64,000 nucleotides of DNA from Polaromonas sp. (lineage in GTDB: Bacteria > Pseudomonadota > Gammaproteobacteria > Burkholderiales > Burkholderiaceae_C), in assembly GCF_010365105.1 (NCBI RefSeq), contig NZ_JAAFGZ010000005.1:62001-126000 (forward strand), written 5' to 3'. Made by a program: the position numbers and the translations under genes. The notes under the pieces were generated by a model. It was not told the origin of the DNA and did not search any database. It was given only the letters and a program-made list of their open reading frames with translations. The number at the start of each line of letters is the position of its first letter. Position 1 is the first letter of the stretch. Below are positions 55,595 through 64,000 of the stretch, one piece after another.

Positions 55595-55978
55595 ATGCAA
55601 AGCCTCAAAACACTTTTCCGCTACCTGCTGGGCGCGCTGTTCATAGTCGCGGGGCTGAACCACTTCTGGCACACCGATTTTTATGTGGCCATGATGCCGC
55701 CCTACCTGCCGTGGCCGTTGGCGCTGGTGTATGCCAGCGGCGTAGCCGAAGCAGGCGTCGGCGCCCTGCTGCTGTGGCCACGCTGGCAGGCAGCGGGCGC
55801 CTGGGGAATCATCGCGGTTTCGGTGGCGGTGTTTCCCGCCAATGTACAGATGGCGCTGCATTCCGAACTGTTTCCCCAGTTCAGTGTTCCCGGGCTCTGG
55901 CTGCGTTTGCCGCTGCAGCTGGTGCCTGTCGTCTGGGCCTGGTGCTACACGCGCGACCCCGGAAACCGTACATCCTGA
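55595..55978 (+). CDS. DoxX-like membrane protein
   Basis: The 127-residue protein has four hydrophobic segments (YLLGALFIVAGLNHFW, ALVYASGVAEAGVGALLLW, WGIIAVSVAVFPANVQMAL and LQLVPVVWAWCYT) and the family sequence FIVAGLNHFWHTDFYVAMMPPYLP. DoxX-like proteins are thought to be small membrane oxidoreductase partners or to have other unknown roles. I chose the ATG at 55595 over one at 55571, as the first matches the family start. A terminator follows. Confidence 0.84.
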   Translation: MQSLKTLFRYLLGALFIVAGLNHFWHTDFYVAMMPPYLPWPLALVYASGVAEAGVGALLLWPRWQAAGAWGIIAVSVAVFPANVQMALHSELFPQFSVPGLWLRLPLQLVPVVWAWCYTRDPGNRTS

Positions 55979-55987
55979 ATGCAAAAA

Positions 55988-56022
55988 GCGGCTTGCAGTC
56001 CTCGGACCGCAAGCCGCCTTTT
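55988..56022. terminator. Bidirectional terminator between the DoxX-like and fasciclin genes
   Basis: Perfect arms GCGGCTTGC (55988-55996) and GCAAGCCGC (56009-56017) have AAAAA before and TTTT after, so it can end both convergent transcripts. Confidence 0.9.
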
Positions 56023-56048
56023 CAGGGCAGGCGCCTCACTGGCAAGGC

Positions 56049-56603
56049 TTACTTGGGCATCAGCACCTTGTCCACGACGTGGATCACGCCGTTGGACTGC
56101 ATCACGTCGGCGATGGTGACGGTGGCGGAGCCGCCTTTTTCATCCATCACCATGACTTTTCCGCCCTTGGCGGTGGCGGTCAGGGTACCGCCGGCCACGG
56201 TTTTCAGCATGGCCTTGCCCTTGCCTGCGGCAATTGCCTTGGTCAGCGCGGCGGCGTCCATCTTGCCGGGCACGACGTGGTAGGTCAGGATGCCAGAGAG
56301 CATTGCCTTGTTTTCAGGCTTGAGCAGCGTGTCGACCGTGCCGGCGGGCAGGGCGTCAAAGGCGGCGTTGGTTGGTGCGAATACGGTGAACGGACCCGGG
56401 CCTTTCAGCGTGTCCACCAGTCCGGCGGCCTTGATGGCAGCGACCAGCGTGGTGTGGTCCTTGGAATTGACGGCGTTGTCGATGATGTCCTTGGTCGGCA
56501 GCATCGAAGCGCCGCCCACCATGACCTGTGCAAACGAGGGCACAGCCGAAAACGACAGGGCCATGGCCAGGCCGATGGACGCGAGTTTGTATTTTGTCTG
56601 CAT
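56049..56603 (-). CDS. Secreted fasciclin-domain protein
   Basis: The 184-residue protein has a signal peptide (ASIGLAMALSFSAVPSFAQ) and one FAS1 domain: DIIDNAVNSKDHTTLVAAIKAAGLVDTLKGPGPFTVFAPTNAAF-type sequence and the C-terminal VIHVVDKVLMPK. FAS1 domains mediate adhesion in many organisms; the bacterial single-domain forms have unknown ligands. I chose the ATG at 56603, with AAGGA upstream. It is followed by a strong terminator. Confidence 0.9.
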   Translation of the reverse strand: MQTKYKLASIGLAMALSFSAVPSFAQVMVGGASMLPTKDIIDNAVNSKDHTTLVAAIKAAGLVDTLKGPGPFTVFAPTNAAFDALPAGTVDTLLKPENKAMLSGILTYHVVPGKMDAAALTKAIAAGKGKAMLKTVAGGTLTATAKGGKVMVMDEKGGSATVTIADVMQSNGVIHVVDKVLMPK

Positions 56604-56784
56604 GTGAAATCCTTGAAATGAAGTTGAGGTGGGTTGAGTTTCCTCGCCCGCCGGAATCAAGATGGATTCGTGGCCGGCTGTAATGAATACGGCGCCATGA
56701 ACCTGTCAGATTCATTGCCTTACATCTTGCAACAAATTTCATCCTTCCAGCCCCTCGGAAATCACGCAGGCCCTGTCCGCCTGA

Positions 56785-57372
56785 TCACTGTGCGCTGCGC
56801 GCAAAAAAGGCGCGAACCGCCTGCGGATAAATCAGGTGCTCCTGTGTCAGGATGCGGGCGGCCAGCGTGTCGGCCGTGTCAAAAGGCAGCACCGGCACTG
56901 CTGCCTGCGCCAGGATGTGGCCGTGGTCCAGTTCGGCCGTGACCTGATGCACTGTGGTGCCGGCCAGTTTGCAGCCCATGTCGATGGCACGCTGGTGCGT
57001 GTGCAGGCCGGCAAAGGCCGGAAGCAGCGATGGGTGGATGTTGACCAGCCGGCCGGCATAGTGCGCGACAAATCCCGGCGTCAGGATGCGCATGAAGCCG
57101 GCCAGCACGACCAGCTGCGGCGAATGCGCCTCGATGCGAGACATCAAGGCCGCGTCGAAGGTCTCGCGCGACACAAAGTCGCGGTGGTTCACCACATCGG
57201 TGGCAATGCCCAGGCCTTTGGCCAGCAAAAGGCCTCCGGCATCCGGCTTGTTGCTGATGACGGCGGCAACCCGGACGCCCAAGGTGTCTGGCCAGTGCTC
57301 TTTTTGTGCAGTGCGGGCAATAGCGGCCATGTTCGAGCCGCTGCCTGAAATCAGGATGACGATGTTTTTCAT
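56785..57372 (-). CDS. purN: Phosphoribosylglycinamide formyltransferase
   Basis: PurN transfers a formyl group from 10-formyl-THF to GAR in purine synthesis. The 195-residue protein has ISGSGSNMAAIA (phosphate loop), VLAGFMRILTPGFV and the catalytic region NIHPSLLPAFAGLHTHQRAI, with the histidine and then the aspartate in TAELDHGHI. The start is the ATG at 57372, divergent from yceH with 18 bases between. Confidence 0.94.
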   Translation of the reverse strand: MKNIVILISGSGSNMAAIARTAQKEHWPDTLGVRVAAVISNKPDAGGLLLAKGLGIATDVVNHRDFVSRETFDAALMSRIEAHSPQLVVLAGFMRILTPGFVAHYAGRLVNIHPSLLPAFAGLHTHQRAIDMGCKLAGTTVHQVTAELDHGHILAQAAVPVLPFDTADTLAARILTQEHLIYPQAVRAFFARSAQ

Positions 57373-57390
57373 TGTTCTAAGATTATCCCC

Positions 57391-58053
57391 ATGAGACCAC
57401 TAACTCCCCACGAAGCCCGGGTGCTCGCCACCCTGATGGAAAAAGCCCGCACCGTTCCTGACAGCTATCCGCTGTCGCTCAACACCCTGGTGCTGGGCTG
57501 CAACCAGAAAACCAGCCGCGATCCGGTGATGGACCTGACCGAAGCCCAGGCGCAGGCCGCCATCGACACGCTGAAAAAGCAGAGCCTAGTGTTCGAGGCC
57601 AGTTCCAGCCGCGTGCCACGCTTCGAGCACAATTTCCAGCGCGGCTTTGGCGTGAGCGAGCCCCAAGCGGTGCTGTTGGGCCTGTTGATGCTGCGCGGGC
57701 CGCAGACGCCGGGCGAGTTGCGGCTGAGCAGCGAGCGCTGGTACAAGTTTGCCGACATCGCCAGCGTGGAAGACGCGCTGGCCGAACTGAAGGCGCGCGG
57801 CGATGACAGCGGCGCGCCAATGGTCGTGCAACTGGCGCGCGCGCCCGGCATGCGCGAGCAGCGCTGGGCGCATTTGCTGTGCGGCGAATCGCTCTTGACG
57901 CCCTACCCGCAGGCAGGCACGGGCGATGAGGCCGTCAACCGGGAAACCGAGCCTGTATCTTTGGGCCAGGCCGAACGAATGCAACAGCGTATTGAATTGC
58001 TTGAAAGCCAGGTGGCGCACCTGTATAAAGAACTCGGGCTGTCACAGGCCTGA
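57391..58053 (+). CDS. YceH-family (DUF480) protein
   Basis: This 220-residue protein matches the YceH family of tandem winged helices: LTPHEARVLATLMEKARTVPDSYPLSLNTLVLGCNQKTSRDPV at the start and GFGVSEPQAVLLGLLMLRGPQTPGELR. The role is unknown. The C-terminal coiled-coil tail is QRIELLESQVAHLYKEL. It is divergent from purN and upstream of the acyl-CoA dehydrogenase pair by 52 bases. Confidence 0.9.
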   Translation: MRPLTPHEARVLATLMEKARTVPDSYPLSLNTLVLGCNQKTSRDPVMDLTEAQAQAAIDTLKKQSLVFEASSSRVPRFEHNFQRGFGVSEPQAVLLGLLMLRGPQTPGELRLSSERWYKFADIASVEDALAELKARGDDSGAPMVVQLARAPGMREQRWAHLLCGESLLTPYPQAGTGDEAVNRETEPVSLGQAERMQQRIELLESQVAHLYKELGLSQA

Positions 58054-58105
58054 CAGTTCGGCACGCTGGTCCGTGCTAAAAATAAGACAACTGGAGACAC
58101 CACCC

Positions 58106-59287
58106 ATGGATTTAGCGTTTACCCCCGAAGAACAGGCCTTTCGCGAAGAAATTCGCGCCTGGGTCAATGCCAACTTGCCAGCCGACATTTCGCACAAGGT
58201 TCACAACGCCCTGCGCCTGTCGCGTGACGACATGCAGCGCTGGGCCAAGATTCTGGGCAAAAAAGGCTGGCTCGGCCACGGCTGGCCCAAGGAATTTGGC
58301 GGACCCGGCTGGAACGCGGTGCAAAAACACCTGTTCGAGGAAGAATGCGCGTTGGCCGGAGCGCCGCGTGTCGTGCCATTTGGACCGGTGATGGTGGCGC
58401 CCGTCATCATGGCCTTTGGCACGCCCGAGCAGCAACAGCGCTTTTTGCCCGGTATCGCCAGCGGAGACGTCTGGTGGTCTCAAGGTTACAGCGAACCAGG
58501 CGCGGGATCTGACCTGGCATCGCTCAAATGCAAGGCCGAGCGCCAGGGCGACAAATTTATTGTCAACGGTCAAAAAGCCTGGACCACACTGGGCCAGTAT
58601 GGCGAATGGATTTTCTGCCTGGTGCGCACGTCCAGTGAAGGCAAGCCGCAAACCGGCATTTCGTTTCTGCTGATCGATATGACCTCGCCTGGCGTCACCG
58701 TCCGTCCGATCAAACTGCTCGACGGCGAGTGTGAGGTGAACGAGGTCTGGTTCGACAACGTCGAAGTGCCGGCAGAAAACCTGATTGGCGAGGAAAACAA
58801 GGGATGGACCTACGCCAAATACCTGCTCGGCCACGAGCGCACCAACATTGCCGACGTGAACCGCTCCAAACGCGAACTCGAACGCCTCAAGCGGATCGCC
58901 AAGACCGAAGGCGTCTATGACGACCTGCGCTTTCGCGACGAAATCGCCAAGCTCGAAGTCGATGTGGTGGCGCTTGAAATGATGGTGCTGCGTGTGCTGT
59001 CGGCCGACAAGTCGGGCAAGAACTCGCTCGACATTGCCGGCCTGCTCAAGATCAAAGGCAGCGAAATCCAGCAGCGCTATGCCGAACTCATGATGCTGGC
59101 CGCCGGCCCGTTCAGCCTGCCCTTCATCGAAGAAGCCATGGAAGCCGGCTGGCAGGGCGACTTCCCTGGCGGCGTGGTGGCGGATGCGCCGCTGGCCTCG
59201 ACCTACTTCAACCTGCGCAAGACGACGATCTACGGCGGCTCCAACGAAGTCCAGCGCAACATCGTCGCGCAGTTCGCGCTCGGTTGA
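58106..59287 (+). CDS. Acyl-CoA dehydrogenase, large-subunit type
   Basis: This 393-residue FAD enzyme introduces a double bond into an acyl-CoA. It has the ACAD pattern: QGYSEPGAGSDLASLKC, VNGQKAWTT and the C-terminal TIYGGSNEVQRNIVAQ. It is close to the PimC type of the pimeloyl-CoA dehydrogenase pair. I chose the ATG at 58106 with GGAGA upstream; a longer frame exists that overlaps yceH. The second subunit follows after 27 bases. Confidence 0.9.
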   Translation: MDLAFTPEEQAFREEIRAWVNANLPADISHKVHNALRLSRDDMQRWAKILGKKGWLGHGWPKEFGGPGWNAVQKHLFEEECALAGAPRVVPFGPVMVAPVIMAFGTPEQQQRFLPGIASGDVWWSQGYSEPGAGSDLASLKCKAERQGDKFIVNGQKAWTTLGQYGEWIFCLVRTSSEGKPQTGISFLLIDMTSPGVTVRPIKLLDGECEVNEVWFDNVEVPAENLIGEENKGWTYAKYLLGHERTNIADVNRSKRELERLKRIAKTEGVYDDLRFRDEIAKLEVDVVALEMMVLRVLSADKSGKNSLDIAGLLKIKGSEIQQRYAELMMLAAGPFSLPFIEEAMEAGWQGDFPGGVVADAPLASTYFNLRKTTIYGGSNEVQRNIVAQFALG

Positions 59288-59314
59288 GTGAACAAGATTT
59301 AAAGGACAAACATC

Positions 59315-60430
59315 ATGGATTTTGACTTCACCGACGATCAGGAATCACTGCGCGACGCCACACGCAAGTGGGTTGACAAAGGCTACGACTTTGAGCGGCG
59401 TGGCAGCATCCTCAAGGCAGGCGGCTTTTCACGCGAAGCCTACGGCGAACTGGCCGACCTGGGCCTCACCGGCCTTTACATTGCCGAGGACGACGGCGGC
59501 ATCGGCATGGGGCCGGTTGAGGGCATGGTCGTCATGGAGGAACTCGGGCGCGGCATCGTGCTCGAACCCTTTGCCCAGACGCTGATTGCCAGCGGCGTGC
59601 TGTCCGCGCATGCGCCGCAAGAGGTCAAGTCTGCCTGGCTGCCCAGAATCGCGTCAGGCGAAAGCCTTGTCGTGCTGGCCCACCAGGAGCGCGCCGCACG
59701 CTACCATTTCGAAAAATGTGAAGCAAAAGCTGCTTCTGCGCAGGATGGATGGTCGCTGACAGCTATCAAAAACATAGTACCTGCCGGGGACGAGGCCGAT
59801 GCCTTCATCGTTCCGGCCATGGCCGACGGCCAGATGGCGCTGTTTCTGGTGGAGCGCGCCGCAGCCGGCGTTACGACGCGCGGCTACGTCACGCAGGATG
59901 GCGCGCGCGCTGCCGACCTCACGCTGGACAACGCGCCCGCCACGCTGGTCACGCTGGACGGCCTGGAAGCGCTGGCGTACGCCATCGACATCGGCATCGC
60001 GGCCGTCTGCGCCGAAGGCGTCGGGGTGATGGACCGGGCATTGGCCATCACGGTCGAGTACATGAACACCCGCAAGCAGTTCGGCGTCGCCATCAGCAGC
60101 TTTCAGGCGCTGCGCCACCGCGTGGCCGACATGAAGATGCAGCTCGAACTCGCCCGCTCGATGAGCTACTACGCATCGCTCAAGCTCAATGCGCCGGCCG
60201 ACGAACGCCGCCGGGCACTGGCGCGGGCCAAGTACCAGCTCGGTGTGTCGATGCGCTTTGTCGGCCAGCAGGCGGTGCAGCTGCACGGCGGCATCGGCGT
60301 GACCGACGAATACATCGTCAGCCATTATTTCAAGAAACTCACCCAGCTTGAAATGACCTTTGGCGACACGCTGCACCAGCTGGGCGAAGTCTCCAGCCGG
60401 ATGCAGGACACGGCGGGCGTTTTCGCCTGA
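59315..60430 (+). CDS. Acyl-CoA dehydrogenase, small-subunit type
   Basis: The 371-residue partner begins MDFDFTDDQESLRDATRKWVD and ends in HGGIGVTDEYIVSHYFKKLTQLE, the ACAD C-terminal pattern. It resembles PimD and forms a heteromer with the product of the previous gene. The substrate is probably a medium-chain dicarboxylyl- or other acyl-CoA. The segment AKAASAQDGWSLTAIKNIVP is encoded by a dispersed repeat-like DNA stretch (59724-59780). Confidence 0.9.
   Translation: MDFDFTDDQESLRDATRKWVDKGYDFERRGSILKAGGFSREAYGELADLGLTGLYIAEDDGGIGMGPVEGMVVMEELGRGIVLEPFAQTLIASGVLSAHAPQEVKSAWLPRIASGESLVVLAHQERAARYHFEKCEAKAASAQDGWSLTAIKNIVPAGDEADAFIVPAMADGQMALFLVERAAAGVTTRGYVTQDGARAADLTLDNAPATLVTLDGLEALAYAIDIGIAAVCAEGVGVMDRALAITVEYMNTRKQFGVAISSFQALRHRVADMKMQLELARSMSYYASLKLNAPADERRRALARAKYQLGVSMRFVGQQAVQLHGGIGVTDEYIVSHYFKKLTQLEMTFGDTLHQLGEVSSRMQDTAGVFA
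59724..59780 (+). repeat. Dispersed AGCTAT-type repeat, copy in acyl-CoA dehydrogenase
   Basis: AAAAGCTGCTTCTGCGCAGG then ATGGATGGTCGCTGACAGCT and ATCAAAAACATAGTA follows copy E1 in order and orientation. It is translated in frame. Confidence 0.5.
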
Positions 60431-60479
60431 TGAACCTGGCTTTGCTGCCGATGGGGCGCAAATGCCCTGTCGTCCAAAG

Positions 60480-60499
60480 TCAGGTCAGGTCAGGTCAGG
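60480..60499. repeat. Pentamer tandem repeat at the bestrophin gene end
   Basis: Four units of TCAGG lie in tandem. The stop codon of the minus-strand bestrophin gene (60490-60492) is inside. Confidence 0.85.
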
Positions 60500-61434
60500 C
60501 AATAGTTGACCGGCTCCAGTTTGGGCGGCAGCACGGTTTCATCGAGCGATTCGAGCAGGTTGATCTCAATCGCCCGGCACAGCGTGTCGAGCGGCAAATC
60601 GTTGGCTTCCAGGCCAAAAGGTTCTTCGATTTCATCACCCAGCGCATCCAGGCCAAAAAAGGTGTAAGCGACGATGGCGACGACGAACGGCGTCATGAAG
60701 CCGATCGTATCGACTAGACCGAAGGGCAGCAAAAAGCAGTACAGGTAGGCCGTGCGGTGCAGCAGCAGTGTGTAGGAAAAGGGAACGGGTGTGCTTTTGA
60801 TGCGTTCGCAAGAGGCCGCCGCCGCGTTCAGGGCCGACAAGGTATTGTCAAGAGTCACGGTGAGGCAGGGGTCGATCCAGCCCATGCGCTGGCATTGCCC
60901 CAGTTCCTTGCCCATTTCCAGCACCAGCCGGTCATGCTTGTTGGACGAGGCCTGAAGCTGGGACCACTCGGCTTGGGGCACCCAGCGCCGGATTTCGCTG
61001 TAATCGCTTTGGTCGCGCAACTGCAGGCGCAGCGCATGCACAAAGGCGATGGTGCGGTACACCAGTCGCTGGCGAGCTGCCAGCACCTCGGGCATCTGGG
61101 TGGACATTCCTGAAACCGGCTGGATAAAGCTCTGGCACTGCCGGGACAGCGAGCGGCAGCGCAGCACCAGTTCGCCCCACAGCTTGCGCCCTTCCCAGTA
61201 GCGGTCATAGGCGGCCGAGTTGCGAAAACCCAGAAAGATGGCCAGCGGCAAGGCCATCAGGGTGAACGGAATCGTTGTCAGCGTGATCTTGAGGGCAAAA
61301 AAATTGCCATGCACCACCGTCACCACAACCGCACTCAGCGTGTTGACCAGCAACGTGAACCTGATCCGCTTCAGGATCGAGCCCCGCACCACAAGAAAAA
61401 GCCGGATTCCGGAAGGCCGATCACGAACGATCAT
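60490..61434 (-). CDS. Bestrophin-family (UPF0187) channel-like protein
   Basis: The 314-residue membrane protein begins MIVRDRPSGIRLFLVVRGSIL and has LMALPLAIFLGFRNSAAYDRYWEGRKLWGELV, the bestrophin signature with NSxAYDRxWE. Family members conduct cations or anions; a Klebsiella homologue is a cation channel in structural studies. Two membrane pairs are visible, and the C-terminal part has VVAIVAYTFFGLDALGDEIEEPFG. It ends inside a pentamer repeat. The gene is convergent with the acyl-CoA dehydrogenase pair. Confidence 0.92.
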   Translation of the reverse strand: MIVRDRPSGIRLFLVVRGSILKRIRFTLLVNTLSAVVVTVVHGNFFALKITLTTIPFTLMALPLAIFLGFRNSAAYDRYWEGRKLWGELVLRCRSLSRQCQSFIQPVSGMSTQMPEVLAARQRLVYRTIAFVHALRLQLRDQSDYSEIRRWVPQAEWSQLQASSNKHDRLVLEMGKELGQCQRMGWIDPCLTVTLDNTLSALNAAAASCERIKSTPVPFSYTLLLHRTAYLYCFLLPFGLVDTIGFMTPFVVAIVAYTFFGLDALGDEIEEPFGLEANDLPLDTLCRAIEINLLESLDETVLPPKLEPVNYCLT

Positions 61435-61512
61435 AAGAAAATGATTAAGGGAAAACCCTTATTGAACCACAGCTCCGGTGGCGGCAATGCTGTGGCTGGC
61501 CGCGAAGCCGCC

Positions 61513-62070
61513 TCAACTGAGCAGGCGCGAGGACTTGGGAACGTGCGCCATCAGGAACTCCATCTGGTCGGCCAGGATGCGGCGGTTGCGCAAGATGAAG
61601 TCTTCCCACAGGCTGGGCACATAGGGCGTGTAGAGCAGCGGCATGTGGGCCTGCTCGGGCGTGCGGTTGCTTTTTCGGTGGTTGCAGGCGCGGCAGGCGG
61701 TGACCACGTTCATCCAGCCGTCCACACCGCGTTGCGCCAGCGGGATGATGTGCTCGCGCGTCAGGTCGTCCTCGTCCACATGGTCGGCGCAGTAGGCGCA
61801 CACATTGCGATCGCGGATGAACAGCTTGCTGTTGGTCAGCCCGGGCACCAGGTCGAAAGGGTTGATGCTGGGCACACCCTTGGTGCCAATGATGCTGTTG
61901 ACATGGATGATCGACTGCTCGCCCGTGATGGCGTTGTGCCCGCCATGGAAGGTGGCAATGCGTGCGCCCATTTCCCAGCGAACCTCGTCGGCCGCGTAAT
62001 GCAGCACGGCCAGTTCAAGGCTGATCCAGGCTTGAGGCAATCCCTGGGCTGAGAGTTTCAGGACCTTCAA
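61513..62070 (-). CDS. HNH endonuclease-family protein
   Basis: The 185-residue protein has an HNH domain with zinc cysteines: CAYC near residue 90, then LTREHIIPLAQRGVDGWMNVVTACRACNHRK. The C-terminal part has TPEQAHMPLLYTPYVPSLWEDFILRNRRILADQME. Standalone members are common in betaproteobacteria and their substrate is unknown. The start is TTG at 62070 with a strong GGAGG (62077-62081) six bases upstream. It is divergent from ribF. Confidence 0.88.
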   Translation of the reverse strand: MKVLKLSAQGLPQAWISLELAVLHYAADEVRWEMGARIATFHGGHNAITGEQSIIHVNSIIGTKGVPSINPFDLVPGLTNSKLFIRDRNVCAYCADHVDEDDLTREHIIPLAQRGVDGWMNVVTACRACNHRKSNRTPEQAHMPLLYTPYVPSLWEDFILRNRRILADQMEFLMAHVPKSSRLLS

Positions 62071-62229
62071 AACGAACCTCCGTCAACATGGAAACACAAG
62101 GGCAAACGGTCAATGGGTCAATATACAGTGAAATGATGCAACTGGTGTGAAAACTGCTTCAACCGACTTTTCCCGCCTTTCGTATCTTGCAAGCCGGGCC
62201 GTGGCGCCATAAAAACGATAATCCCCTGC

Positions 62230-63240
62230 ATGAAAATTTTTCGCGGCCACCACCACCCTCAGCTGGCGCCCGAATGCGCCCTGACCATCGGCAATTTCGA
62301 CGGCGTCCACCGGGGCCACCAGGCGATGCTGGCCCTGCTGAAAAGCGAAGCGCGGCACCGGTGCGTTCCAAGTTGCGCCGTGACCTTCGAGCCACACCCG
62401 CGCGATTATTTTGCGGCACTCGCCCGCAAGCCTGAACTGGCGCCGGCACGCATTGCCACCCTGCGCGACAAGCTCGTCGAACTCGACCGCTGCGGCATTG
62501 ACCAATGCGTGATCCTGCCCTTCAACGCGCGCCTGGCGTCGCAGCCGCCCGAAGGATTCATCGAGGAAGTACTGCTCAAGGGCCTGGGCGCACGCTATGT
62601 CCTGGTGGGGGACGACTTCCGCTTTGGCCTGAAGCGCGCTGGTGACTACGTCATGCTCGACGCCGCCGGCGACCGGCTGGATTTCGACGTGGCGCGCATG
62701 AACAGCTACGAAGTCAGCAACACCCGCGTGTCGAGTTCGGCCGTGCGCGATGCGCTGGCGCATGGCGACATGGCCCGGGTTTGCAGCCTGCTGGGACGTC
62801 CCTACAGCATCTCGGGCCACGTGGTGCATGGGCGCAAGCTCGGGCGCGACCTGGGGTTTCGCACGCTCAACCTGCGCTTTTCGCACTGGAAACCGGCGGC
62901 CAGCGGCATTTTTGCGGTGCTGGTGCATGGCCTGGACGACAAACCCTTGCAAGGCGTGGCGAATCTGGGCATCCGGCCTTCGATTGACCCGGACGATGTC
63001 AACGGCGGCCGCGTGCTGCTGGAAACGCATTGCCTCGACTGGCCCGCCAGCCTCGGCGCGGAAGGAGCGTACGGTAAAATCATCCGGGTGGAACTGCTAC
63101 ATAAACTGCACGACGAATTGAAATACGACGGTCTTGAAAGCCTGACAACAGGCATTGCCCGGGACTGCATTGACGCGCGTGCGTTTTTCGCCTCAATGCA
63201 CCTTGAGACCACCCGCCAGACCACGCGCGACCGAATTTAG
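62230..63240 (+). CDS. ribF: Bifunctional riboflavin kinase/FMN adenylyltransferase
   Basis: RibF makes FMN and then FAD. The 336-residue protein has the adenylyltransferase part with [16 protein letters not shown] near residues 18-33 and a riboflavin kinase part with [24 protein letters not shown] and the [10 protein letters not shown] region. No FMN riboswitch is seen upstream; the gap to the HNH gene is 159 bases. It is followed by ileS after 116 bases, the usual ribF-ileS-lspA order. Confidence 0.95.
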   Translation: MKIFRGHHHPQLAPECALTIGNFDGVHRGHQAMLALLKSEARHRCVPSCAVTFEPHPRDYFAALARKPELAPARIATLRDKLVELDRCGIDQCVILPFNARLASQPPEGFIEEVLLKGLGARYVLVGDDFRFGLKRAGDYVMLDAAGDRLDFDVARMNSYEVSNTRVSSSAVRDALAHGDMARVCSLLGRPYSISGHVVHGRKLGRDLGFRTLNLRFSHWKPAASGIFAVLVHGLDDKPLQGVANLGIRPSIDPDDVNGGRVLLETHCLDWPASLGAEGAYGKIIRVELLHKLHDELKYDGLESLTTGIARDCIDARAFFASMHLETTRQTTRDRI

Positions 63241-63356
63241 ACGATCTCGTCGCCTCTGCCTTTGCCCCGTTTCTGAGAACGGCATCCCCTTTCGCCTTCC
63301 GTCCCAGCGGCTGCGCCTCTTCAGGCCGGCTTCCCAAAGCGCCATCAAAGTACCTC

Positions 63357-64000
63357 ATGTCCGACCAAAAAACCGATTACCGCAGCACCCTGAACCTGCC
63401 CGACACACCCTTTCCGATGCGCGGCGATCTGCCCAAACGCGAGGCTGGCTGGACCCAGGAATGGGAAGACCAGGGCATTTACAAGAAGCTGCGCGCTGCC
63501 CGCTGTGGCGCTGAAAAGTTCGTGCTGCATGACGGCCCGCCGTACGCCAACGGCCAGATCCATATCGGCCACGCGGTCAACAAGATTTTGAAGGACATGA
63601 TCGTCAAGGCGCGCCAGCTCAAGGGGCTGGACGCCGTTTATGTGCCGGGCTGGGACTGCCATGGCCTGCCGATCGAGAACGCGATTGAAAAGCTGCATGG
63701 TCGCAGCCTGCCGCGCGATGAAGTGCAGGCTAAAAGCCGCGCCTTTGCGACCGAGCAGATCGCCGGCCAGATGGCCGATTTCAAGCGCCTGGGTGTGCTT
63801 GGCGAATGGGACAACCCGTACCGCACGATGGATTTCGCCAACGAGGCGAATGAAATCCGCGCGCTCAAACGCATCATCGAACGCGGCTTTGTCTACCGGG
63901 GTCTCAAACCCGTGTACTGGTGTTTCGACTGCGGCTCGTCGCTGGCCGAGTTCGAGATCGAATACGCCGACAAGAAATCGCAGACCCTGGATGTCGGCTT
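63357..64000 (+). CDS. ileS: Isoleucine--tRNA ligase, 5' part (truncated by window end)
   Basis: This is the N-terminal 214 codons of isoleucyl-tRNA synthetase. It starts [21 protein letters not shown] and has the HIGH motif in [17 protein letters not shown], then [10 protein letters not shown] and [19 protein letters not shown], typical of IleS. The ATG at 63357 is the first in frame. The gene runs off the window. Confidence 0.96.
   Translation, partial: MSDQKTDYRSTLNLPDTPFPMRGDLPKREAGWTQEWEDQGIYKKLRAARCGAEKFVLHDGPPYANGQIHIGHAVNKILKDMIVKARQLKGLDAVYVPGWDCHGLPIENAIEKLHGRSLPRDEVQAKSRAFATEQIAGQMADFKRLGVLGEWDNPYRTMDFANEANEIRALKRIIERGFVYRGLKPVYWCFDCGSSLAEFEIEYADKKSQTLDVG

Noticed and set aside
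62071..62229. FMN riboswitch before ribF
   Set aside because: None of the conserved RFN elements (AGGGUGAAAUUCC-like helices) is present in the 159-base gap.

Overview
The window reads as a stretch of chromosome from a betaproteobacterium of the family Comamonadaceae, most likely Polaromonas or a close relative. The reasons are the high-GC coding style, the gene neighbourhoods (ribF-ileS, rpmB-rpmG, ftsK-lolA-rarA, livHMGF), an orphan Bug-type binding protein, and short dispersed repeats of a kind I recall from this family. The genus is an inference, not a database result. Both ends cut an aminoacyl-tRNA synthetase: the 3' part of valS on the left and the 5' part of ileS on the right.

Layout. 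0-5 kb: valS end, galU, tusA-cysM, tRNA-Leu(CAA), a small membrane protein and a VanZ-like protein. 5-10.5 kb: a lipoprotein, a YjbH-family outer-membrane protein, a second VanZ-like protein, a ParD-like/RelE-like toxin-antitoxin pair and a YdcF-like protein. 10.5-30.2 kb: a 17-gene, minus-strand Wzx/Wzy-type capsule or exopolysaccharide operon that starts at wza and ends with a family 4 glycosyltransferase. 30.2-31.2 kb: a long AT-rich leader, probably the promoter region of that operon. 31-64 kb: mostly housekeeping genes (CorC-like protein, apaH, BrkB family, rhlE, an iron-sulfur flavoreductase, Bug protein, livFGMH, rarA, lolA, ftsK, Crp/Fnr regulator, trxB, rpmB, rpmG, desaturase, rsmB, prfC, fasciclin protein, purN, yceH, an acyl-CoA dehydrogenase pair, bestrophin, HNH nuclease, ribF, ileS).

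How the polysaccharide genes fit together. The sugar-nucleotide dehydrogenase and 4-epimerase resemble the WbpO/TviB and WbpP/TviC pair that makes UDP-N-acetylhexosaminuronic acids. The AsnB-type amidotransferase could turn the uronate into a uronamide. A DegT aminotransferase, a WbqC-family protein and a GNAT acetyltransferase form a tight sub-operon that probably makes an N-acylated amino sugar. A WecA-like enzyme loads undecaprenyl phosphate, helped by a UppS copy inside the operon. Four glycosyltransferases extend the unit, Wzx flips it, Wzy polymerises it, and Wzc, Wzb and Wza control length and export. The middle of the operon (about 13.6-18.0 and 19.5-20.7 kb) is strikingly AT-rich, which suggests a transferred cassette.

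The most unusual signal is repeats entering genes. Two copies of a palindromic element sit in frame inside the epimerase, next to a (GGGGTT)n tract; a third copy is intergenic at 39.4 kb. A different dispersed element, recognisable by AGCTAT and GCGCAAGCAGC cores, recurs about eight times. It appears to encode the signal peptide of LolA and short segments of RsmB, RarA and an acyl-CoA dehydrogenase. A third inverted repeat supplies the last codons and stop of a glycosyltransferase. No CRISPR array, intact insertion sequence, rRNA operon or prophage was seen.
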